Assembly (NCBI GenBank): GCA_023435325.1
Contig: JAEYRT010000010.1
Span: forward strand, 1 to 27,513
Length of the DNA stretch: 27,513 nt
Origin: Pseudomonadota bacterium
GTDB lineage: Bacteria; Pseudomonadota; Gammaproteobacteria; Burkholderiales; Burkholderiaceae_C
Reading direction: 5' to 3'
A program made the translations under genes and the position numbers. Position 1 is the stretch's first letter, and each line of letters starts with the position of its first letter. Below, in pieces: positions 22,496 to 27,513 of this stretch. The notes under the pieces are model-generated. The model was not told the origin of the DNA and made no database searches. It saw nothing but the letters and a program-made list of their open reading frames with translations.

Positions 22496-22843
22496 TCACT
22501 TTTCCACGCTCACGTTCTTTACCTGCGCTGCCACCCATGCGGCATAAGCCGGCGTCGCCTGCTCGGTGCGCAGCAGCAATTGCGGCACTTCGTACGGATG
22601 CTGTGCCTGCAGCCAATCCAGCAAACGCGGTGCGGCACCGGCCAGGGTCTTGAAGACGATGCGCCACTCTGCATCGCTTTGCAGCTGGCCCTGCCACTCG
22701 TAGTGGGAGGCAATGGCTTCAATCTGCGCACACGCCGCCTCGCGCGCCTGTACGGCCGCCTGGGCCAGGCGTTGGGCATCGGCCGCGCTGCCAACCGTGG
22801 TGGTGACCACGGCAATCGGTTCGAGCATCAGAGGAAGGGACAT
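22496..22843 (-). CDS. cutA: CutA1 divalent-cation tolerance protein
   Basis: 115-residue member of the CutA1 family, small trimeric ferredoxin-fold proteins linked to copper and divalent-cation tolerance. Motifs seen are VVTTTVGSAADAQRLAQAAV, AACAQIEAIASHYEWQGQL, EWRIVFKTLAGAAPRLLDWL and QHPYEVPQLLL, all typical of the family. ATG 22841-22843 is preferred to an upstream frame from 22897, which would overlap the transporter gene. Only 10 nt separate it from the stop of the upstream DMT transporter gene on the same strand, so the two are probably co-transcribed. The molecular function in bacteria is not settled. Confidence 0.92.
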   Translation of the reverse strand: MSLPLMLEPIAVVTTTVGSAADAQRLAQAAVQAREAACAQIEAIASHYEWQGQLQSDAEWRIVFKTLAGAAPRLLDWLQAQHPYEVPQLLLRTEQATPAYAAWVAAQVKNVSVEK

Positions 22844-22853
22844 GGTGCGATTT

Positions 22854-23768
22854 TCACCCTTCCTGTGCTTGGGTGGTGCGCTCCGGCCACGTCGCAATCA
22901 CCACGCTGAGCAGTGCAATGCCCAGCGCCAGCATTTGCACACCGCTGATGGCTTCCCCCAACACCAGCACGCCCACGACAGCAGCGCTCACGGGCAGCAT
23001 GACCGTGAAAATACCGGCCTGCGCCGCAGGCACGGAACGCAAACCTGTCATCCACAGCCAGACCGTCCAGACGCAAGCGGCCAGGGCATACCACAACAGC
23101 AACAGCCACATCGCAGGGCTGACACGGTCAAAGTCGAACTGCCAGGCCAGATAGATGCCCATCGGCGCGGAAAGCGCGAAACCCCAGAGATTGATAATGG
23201 CGCTGATGCGCCTGGGCGAAACCGCGGCAGTGAGCTGCTTGCCAATCACGGCATAAGCTGCCTCGCACAACACAGCAGCCAGCAGCAGCAACTGCCCCAG
23301 CCAGGCGTGGGGCTGCACTTGGGCATCTTCGGACGGCCTGGCACTGGCATACAGGGCAATGCCCACCACAGCCAGCGCCACGGCCACCCAGGTCCGTGCG
23401 GCAATGCGTTCGCGCAGGATCAACCAGCTGAGCACGGCCACCGCCACGGGAATGGCGGCCATGGTCACGCCAGCACTGACGGCACTGGTCAGGCTCACGC
23501 CCGAAACCATGCACAGAGTGAACAGGAAGTTGCCAAAAAAGGACTCGAAAAACAACAGCCGCTTGTTGCGTGTGCTCAAGGGCGCTTCTGTAGGCGCCTT
23601 GCGTAACCAGTGCACCATGGCCACAGCGCCAATGCCAAAGCGTAGCCAGGCCAGCAAGAAAACGGGAAACAACGCTGCCAGCGGTTTGGAAAGCGCCACA
23701 TAACTGCCCACCAGCGCCATGCTGAGCGCCAGACACACATAGGCAACAGGCCGGGAAGGAGGGTTCAC
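22854..23768 (-). CDS. EamA/DMT-family transporter
   Basis: About 304 residues with around ten hydrophobic helices in two EamA repeats. The first begins VAYVCLALSMALVGSYVALS and includes FLLAWLRFGIGAVAMV. The second includes IINLWGFALSAPMGIYLAW and VMLPVSAAVVGVLVLGEAIS, with the family's typical P-VAAVL-W--L-E and GE motifs. Members export amino acids, metabolites or drugs; the substrate cannot be told. The start is uncertain: GTG at 23766-23768 gives a normal N-terminus (VNPPSRPVAY), while an in-frame GTG at 23814-23816 would add 16 residues. Neither has a good ribosome site. cutA follows after 10 nt. Confidence 0.88.
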   Translation of the reverse strand: MNPPSRPVAYVCLALSMALVGSYVALSKPLAALFPVFLLAWLRFGIGAVAMVHWLRKAPTEAPLSTRNKRLLFFESFFGNFLFTLCMVSGVSLTSAVSAGVTMAAIPVAVAVLSWLILRERIAARTWVAVALAVVGIALYASARPSEDAQVQPHAWLGQLLLLAAVLCEAAYAVIGKQLTAAVSPRRISAIINLWGFALSAPMGIYLAWQFDFDRVSPAMWLLLLWYALAACVWTVWLWMTGLRSVPAAQAGIFTVMLPVSAAVVGVLVLGEAISGVQMLALGIALLSVVIATWPERTTQAQEG

Positions 23769-24054
23769 GGTGTACGAGTAGAGATTGAGCGCCGCATCAT
23801 AGATCGCCCTACGCACACCGCCGTGTCACGCTGGCAAGCCATGGGCTGGTGTTTCGCAGCGATCAAACCCTGGCGTTGGGTTCGGCGCAGACAGGTGGGT
23901 TTGTGGTGCACAAGTTGTCGCCTCTCACTCAATGTTGCACTGATTCTTTCTTGTAGGTTCGCTCTGCACCTCAAAGCAGTCACAGCACCCTAACGAGCTT
24001 CGAGTGTCAGCTGTTGCATGAGTTGAATGGTGCTATCGCTCCCATAGCTGCCAG

Positions 24055-24453
24055 TCATGGCCGCATTTGAGGATTCAACCAGAACCATGCCGCGATTCCC
24101 AAGGCGATCCACAACAGGATGATCATGATTGCCCCAGCGCGACTACTCAGCTTTGACCCTTTTTCAGTCATCCATGCATCCGCTTGAACACGGCATTCAG
24201 CAAGCACTAATTCGGGCAGCAGCTTGACCGTCAGCCAAATCAACGCCGGGAGCAAGAGGATATCGTCTACATATCCAAGAACCAGGATGAAATCAGGGAT
24301 CAAATCAATCGGACTGAGCGCATAAGCCACGACAAATAGCCCCAGAGCCTTCGCATACCAAGGCGTACCAGGGTGTTTTCCGGCGAACCAGAGTGTCACT
24401 CCATCGCGCTTGATCCGGTTTGCCCAAACCTTTAGGTTTTCACTGAAATTCAT
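24055..24453 (-). CDS. DUF1232 (YkvA-like) membrane protein
   Basis: 132 residues. The DUF1232 signature is seen at about 42-75 (VAYALSPIDLIPDFILVLGY, then VDDILLLPALIWL). The N-terminal part is charged (NLKVWANRIKRDGVTLWFAG). A second membrane helix lies near the C-terminus (AIMIILLWIALGIAAWFWL). The function of the family is not known. A 286-bp gap separates it from the DMT transporter gene downstream on the same strand; I see nothing convincing in that gap. The ribosome site before ATG 24453 is weak. Confidence 0.9.
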   Translation of the reverse strand: MNFSENLKVWANRIKRDGVTLWFAGKHPGTPWYAKALGLFVVAYALSPIDLIPDFILVLGYVDDILLLPALIWLTVKLLPELVLAECRVQADAWMTEKGSKLSSRAGAIMIILLWIALGIAAWFWLNPQMRP

Positions 24454-24538
24454 GGAAGACTCTGAAGATGAACCATGATTTTCTCACCGAGGCCATGACC
24501 GCTCTTGGCCGAACTCAGACATTTGGCCCCTCAGACAC

Positions 24539-24560
24539 AAAGCCCGCAGTTGCGGGCTTT
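24539..24560. terminator. Terminator-like hairpin in the rpoH upstream region
   Basis: AAAGCCCGC and GCGGGCTTT are perfectly complementary around AGTT. The U-tract is short on both strands, and no gene clearly ends here. Confidence 0.45.
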
Positions 24561-24868
24561 GACATTCGCAAACTCTGAGAATTTGCAGAATTTCTGAGAA
24601 CCACGATTGCCTTCTACCGCGATCCAGTGACTCTGGCCATGATCCCCCAAAAACCTCCATCCATTTCTTCGTAGCTGAAGCCTCTTGGCCCAGCTGCCTT
24701 CGTCACGCCGCAGGCAAACGCGCTCCCTAATGCCAAGCGAAGCCCGAGACTTCAACGAGCAGCAGATCAGTGAGTCTTTTTTGAGGGTTTTTGGTGAATC
24801 GAATATATAAAACACCTCCGAAAAAATCTAAAAACATCAATTTCCTACTTAGAAACAATTACTTATGA

Positions 24869-24880
24869 ACTTCTAGAAGT
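24869..24880. promoter_or_regulatory. 12-bp perfect palindrome in the rpoH upstream region
   Basis: ACTTCTAGAAGT, overlapping the first of two direct repeats. Possible protein-binding site; no family recognised. Confidence 0.4.
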
Positions 24881-24914
24881 ACAACACTAAGTGATAAAAG
24901 TACAAAACTCGGTG
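24877..24914. repeat. Two imperfect direct repeats 21 bp apart upstream of rpoH
   Basis: AAGTACAACACTAAGTG at 24877-24893 and AAGTACAAAACTCGGTG at 24898-24914 match at 14 of 17 positions. The 21-bp period places both on the same helix face, as expected for tandem protein-binding sites. Confidence 0.65.
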
Positions 24915-24977
24915 TGAATCGACAACCGACACCGGGGCAAGCTCCTTCCCACCAGAGGATCCCGGGGAACTTATGAC

Positions 24978-25004
24978 TTAGCACTCCCTCTCATAGAGTG
25001 CTAA
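24978..25004. promoter_or_regulatory. Perfect CIRCE element (HrcA operator) upstream of rpoH
   Basis: TTAGCACTC-N9-GAGTGCTAA, an exact match to the CIRCE consensus that HrcA binds to repress chaperone genes. It ends 30 bp before the rpoH start. A weak promoter-like pair (TTAGCA, 18 bp, TAATAT at 25002-25007) overlaps it, which would fit direct repression. Confidence 0.95.
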
Positions 25005-25034
25005 TATGAAGCAATGGATGAAAGGATGATTGCA

Positions 25035-25979
25035 ATGACAAACCAAACCGGCACCCTCGCTGCTTCGGCCTTGGCACCTGCGAATCCTTGGGCATTGGTG
25101 CCACCGCTGGGCAATCTGGATGCCTATATCACGGCTGTCAATCGCCTGCCCATGCTCACCCAAGAGGAAGAGCAGGACTACGCCCGCAAGCTCAAAGAAC
25201 ACAACGATCTGGATGCCGCTGGACGCCTGATCATGTCCCACCTGCGTCTGGTAGTGTCAATCTCGCGCCAGTACCTGGGCTATGGTCTGCCCCATGGCGA
25301 TTTGATCCAGGAAGGCAACGTCGGCCTGATGAAAGCCGTCAAGCGCTTTGACCCTGCGCAGAATGTGCGCCTGGTCAGCTACGCCATGCACTGGATCAAA
25401 GCCGAGATCCACGAATACATTCTGAAGAACTGGCGCATGGTCAAAGTGGCCACCACCAAAGCCCAGCGAAAGCTGTTCTTCAACCTGCGCTCGCTCAAAC
25501 AAGGCATGCAGGCCGACGCGGCAATGGATGAAGATCTGGCGCTGCGCGAAACCCTGACCGAACAGCAGATTGATGCCATGGCATCCAAGCTCAACGTCAA
25601 GCGCGAAGAAGTCATGGAGATGGAAACCCGTCTCTCGGGCGGTGACATCTTGTTGGACCCCAGTCCCAACGATGATGGTGAAAACGCCTTCGGCCCTATC
25701 GCCTATCTGTCCGATGCCTCGCACGAGCCCACCAGCATGCTTGAAAACCGCCAGCGCGATGTGCTCGCAACCGATGGCATTGCCCAGGCGCTGGATGCGC
25801 TGGATGCACGCAGCCGTCGCATCGTGGAAGAGCGTTGGCTCAAGGTGAATGACGATGGTTCCGGCGGCATGACACTGCACGAGCTGGCAGCCGAATACGG
25901 GGTGAGTGCCGAGCGCATCCGCCAGATCGAGGTCGCCGCCATGAAAAAGATGAAAAAAGCGTTGGTGGAGTTCGCTTAA
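25035..25979 (+). CDS. rpoH: RNA polymerase heat-shock sigma factor sigma-32
   Basis: 314-residue sigma-70-family factor that directs RNA polymerase to heat-shock promoters. Region 2 has LRLVVSISRQYLGYGLPHGD, then LIQEGNVGLMKAVKRFDP and YAMHWIKAEIHEYIL. The RpoH-specific box is Q134-RKLFFNLR-142, the segment tied to core binding and chaperone/FtsH control. Region 4 ends with GVSAERIRQIEVAAMKKMKKAL. ATG 25035 is chosen because AAAGGA lies 10 nt upstream; in-frame ATGs at 25014 and 25026 lack a site. If TAATAT at 25002 is the -10, transcription would start near 25014, which also favours 25035. A perfect CIRCE lies upstream, so HrcA probably controls this gene. A strong terminator follows. Confidence 0.96.
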   Translation: MTNQTGTLAASALAPANPWALVPPLGNLDAYITAVNRLPMLTQEEEQDYARKLKEHNDLDAAGRLIMSHLRLVVSISRQYLGYGLPHGDLIQEGNVGLMKAVKRFDPAQNVRLVSYAMHWIKAEIHEYILKNWRMVKVATTKAQRKLFFNLRSLKQGMQADAAMDEDLALRETLTEQQIDAMASKLNVKREEVMEMETRLSGGDILLDPSPNDDGENAFGPIAYLSDASHEPTSMLENRQRDVLATDGIAQALDALDARSRRIVEERWLKVNDDGSGGMTLHELAAEYGVSAERIRQIEVAAMKKMKKALVEFA

Positions 25980-26029
25980 GAAAGTTCCTGCACGCTCTGG
26001 CTGAAAAATGCCAGATTCATGCCTGAGCC

Positions 26030-26060
26030 AGCCCGGATAATGTCCGGGCTTTCTTTTTTC
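26030..26060 (+). terminator. Rho-independent terminator of rpoH
   Basis: AGCCCGGA pairs perfectly with TCCGGGCT around TAATG, followed by TTCTTTTTT, 50 nt after the rpoH stop. Confidence 0.9.
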
Positions 26061-26105
26061 CTGCGAAAACATAAAAATTTCCGCAGTTTTTCTGCACCCA
26101 GAGAG

Positions 26106-27119
26106 ATGACCTTGACCACTCGATACGCTCGTCGCACAGTTTTGGCTGCTGGCGCAGCCCTGTTGGCTGCTTCCGCAAGCAGCGCTGTCTTTGCCGCATC
26201 TGCAGCCGGCACCTGGCCTACCAAGCCAGTGCGCATTGTGGTGGGTTTTCCCGGCGGCTCTTCGCCAGACCTCACAGCACGCACTTTCTCGGAGCCCCTG
26301 TCCAAGCTGTTGGGCCAACCCGTGGTCGTGGAAAACAAGGTCGGTGCAGGCGGCAATATCGGTGCAGCCGAAGTCGCACGTGCCCATGACGATCACACCA
26401 TCGGCTTGATGATCAACGGCAATATGACGATTGCCAAGATTCTCAACCCGGCCACCCCTTACGACCCGCTCAAGGACCTGGCACCGCTGACCCTGATCGG
26501 CGTGTCGCCTTTGGTGCTGACAGCACCTATCGAACAGCCCGGAGTACCCAAGGACACAGACGCCAAAGCCTTCTTCGCCGCAGCCAAGACGGCTGGAGAC
26601 AAGTGGAGCTATGGCACACCTGGCGTGGGCACCATCGGCCACCTGGGCACTGAACTGCTCAAGGCGCGCAGCGGGATCAATCCTGTCCACGTCCCTTACA
26701 ACGGCTACCCACAAGTCGCCACGGCCATGCTGGGCGGGCAGTTACAGATGGCCATGCTGCCACCCGCGCTGGCATTGAGCCAGGCGCAGGCAGGCAAGTT
26801 GCGCCTGATCGGCGTGACCTCCAGCGGACGCAGTGCACTGGTTCCCGGCGTCCCCAGCCTGGCCGAAGCCGGCGTGCAGAACTTTGACCTGCAGATCTGG
26901 AACGCTTTTGCAGCGCCTTATTCAATGCCCGAAGCCATTCGCACCAAGCTTGCAGGCATGCTGGTAGAGATTGCCCGCACACCTGAAGTGCGTACCAAGC
27001 TGTTCCAGCAAGGCTGGCAGATGGTGGGAACCTCTCCTGAAGGACTGGCCAATCGCGTCAAGAAAGACACGGAAGAGCTCAGCCGCCTGATCCGCGAGCA
27101 AAAGATCAGCAATCAGTAA
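26106..27119 (+). CDS. Bug/TctC-family tripartite tricarboxylate transporter substrate-binding protein
   Basis: 337 residues. The signal peptide has a twin arginine (YARRTVLAAGAALLAASASS, then AVFA), so Tat or Sec export to the periplasm is possible. The mature start TWPTKPVRIVVGFPGGSSPDL is the Bug-family hallmark (PxRxIVGFPxGGxxD). Later motifs are VENKVGAGGNIGAAEVA, YGTPGVGTIGHLGTEL, HVPYNGYPQVATAMLGGQLQ and GVPSLAEAGV. Such receptors bind carboxylates and related small molecules and are very numerous in Comamonadaceae and Bordetella. No TctA/TctB membrane genes are adjacent, so it is an orphan receptor; the ligand is unknown. ATG 26106 follows GAGAG; a frame from 26019 would begin inside the rpoH terminator. 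Confidence 0.93.
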   Translation: MTLTTRYARRTVLAAGAALLAASASSAVFAASAAGTWPTKPVRIVVGFPGGSSPDLTARTFSEPLSKLLGQPVVVENKVGAGGNIGAAEVARAHDDHTIGLMINGNMTIAKILNPATPYDPLKDLAPLTLIGVSPLVLTAPIEQPGVPKDTDAKAFFAAAKTAGDKWSYGTPGVGTIGHLGTELLKARSGINPVHVPYNGYPQVATAMLGGQLQMAMLPPALALSQAQAGKLRLIGVTSSGRSALVPGVPSLAEAGVQNFDLQIWNAFAAPYSMPEAIRTKLAGMLVEIARTPEVRTKLFQQGWQMVGTSPEGLANRVKKDTEELSRLIREQKISNQ

Positions 27120-27225
27120 CCAGGTACACTGCACGTCCCTGCCCAAACGCGGCCTGACGTGCGGCGGTTCACGCCTGTTCGACAATCGGAACTGAAGCCT
27201 GAAAAGGTGGCGAAGGAAGAAATAG

Positions 27226-27254
27226 AAAAAGGGATGCTTCGGCATCCCTTTTTT
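27226..27254. terminator. Bidirectional UUCG-loop terminator
   Basis: AAAAAGGGATGC-TTCG-GCATCCCTTTTTT, with a very stable UUCG tetraloop and U-tracts on both strands, between the converging Bug-receptor and EAL genes. Confidence 0.93.
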
Positions 27255-27261
27255 CGTGCAT

Positions 27262-27513
27262 TCAAACCTGTTCGCGCCAGGCCTCGAACTCGGAGGCCGA
27301 CAACGCTTTGGCAGACAGCCAGCCTTGGTAGCAGTCGCACTGGAGCGTTTGCAACATCTGGCGCTGTGCTTCGGTTTCCACCCCCTCGGCCACCACTTGT
27401 ATGTCCAGCGCATGCCCCAATGCGATCATGGCCCCCAGGAGCTGCTTGCCTTTGCTTGCGGGATGCAAAAAGTCCTTACCCAGCTTGATACGCTGCACTG
27501 GCAAGCGCTGCAG
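27262..27513 (-). CDS. EAL-domain protein, C-terminal part (5' end beyond window)
   Basis: The last ~83 codons of a cyclic-di-GMP phosphodiesterase-type EAL domain. Motifs seen are LPVQRIKLGKDFL, IALGHALDIQVVAEGVETEAQ (the conserved AEGVE motif) and LQCDCYQGWLSAKALSASEF (the QG-LxS-A/P ending of EAL domains). The catalytic EAL motif and any sensor or GGDEF part lie outside the window, so activity cannot be judged. RIKLGKDF differs slightly from the usual RIKIDRSF, which may mean altered function. The frame is open to the window edge, and the gene ends 8 nt from the shared terminator. Confidence 0.9.
   Translation of the reverse strand: MQRLPVQRIKLGKDFLHPASKGKQLLGAMIALGHALDIQVVAEGVETEAQRQMLQTLQCDCYQGWLSAKALSASEFEAWREQV

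Larger units (their letters stand above)
24454..25034. other. Long intergenic region upstream of rpoH
   Basis: 581 bp with no convincing gene. 24539-24560 is a perfect hairpin (AAAGCCCGC-AGTT-GCGGGCTTT) like a terminator stem. 24580-24770 is of ordinary composition; frames there are short and look non-coding. 24780-24915 is AT-rich, unlike most of the window, and carries a 12-bp palindrome and two direct repeats. 24978-25004 is a CIRCE operator. The mix suggests decayed or acquired DNA next to a real promoter region. Confidence 0.6.

Noticed and set aside
24468..24578. 36-residue frame beginning MNHDFLTEAM before rpoH
   Set aside because: Contains the perfect AAAGCCCGC/GCGGGCTTT hairpin, has no good ribosome site and no recognised family.
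24531..24815. 94-codon minus-strand frame in the rpoH upstream region
   Set aside because: No ribosome site, mixed composition and no known motif; it could be a decayed remnant but I cannot support a gene.
25257..26714. 485-codon minus-strand frame over rpoH and the Bug receptor
   Set aside because: It spans two well-supported plus-strand genes and a terminator, and has no recognisable protein features.

Overview
The window looks like chromosome of a beta-proteobacterium of the Comamonadaceae, most likely Comamonas or a close relative. This is inferred from protein style, the secB-grxC-rhodanese-gpmA-S41 peptidase gene order, a Bug/TTT-type solute-binding protein, and dispersed 'ATAGCT...CGCTTG' intergenic repeats. 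Genus assignment is recall-based. About 28 protein genes are packed tightly on both strands. I see no rRNA, tRNA, CRISPR array, intact insertion sequence or prophage.

Layout. 1-1548 (-): PabB-PabC fusion for p-aminobenzoate, cut by the window edge. 1752-3365: DTW-type tRNA modification enzyme (+), an unknown small protein (-), and a complete stand-alone BLUF blue-light sensor (+). 3381-5729: a true LysR regulator divergent from lysA, the last step of lysine synthesis. 5871-8414 (-): gpsA, secB, grxC and a membrane-anchored rhodanese, mostly separated by terminators. 8558-11743 (+): gpmA, an S41/CtpA processing protease, and a MoeB/ThiF E1-like enzyme. 11829-15858: a signalling and stress block, with a lone receiver protein, a GacA/NarL-like response regulator divergent from a CHASE3 histidine kinase, then DUF1328, DUF883-like and BON-lipoprotein genes. 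15945-18353: zinc-ribbon metallopeptidase (+), coaD (-), rsmD (-). 18353-21176 (-): a pair of M16 peptidases, one with and one without the zinc motif, overlapping rsmD. 21205-22368 (+): ftsY. 22496-24453 (-): cutA, a DMT transporter, and a DUF1232 protein. 25035-27119 (+): rpoH under a perfect CIRCE operator, then a Bug-type receptor. 27262-27513 (-): the C-terminus of an EAL-domain protein.

Most genes are housekeeping. The less ordinary signals are regulatory: a perfect CIRCE element just upstream of sigma-32, preceded by AT-rich DNA with two direct repeats 21 bp apart; two perfect inverted repeats between the histidine kinase and its regulator, and a GacA-box-like TGTA-N10-TACA site before the small stress genes; a 17-bp tandem duplication that copies the start codon of the DTW gene; a perfect inverted repeat filling the 28-bp gap between ftsY and the M16 operon; and a family of nested-hairpin repeats at gene ends. 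I found no clearly new multi-gene system. The best candidate for an undescribed circuit is the kinase/regulator/lone-receiver group next to the DUF1328-DUF883-BON genes.
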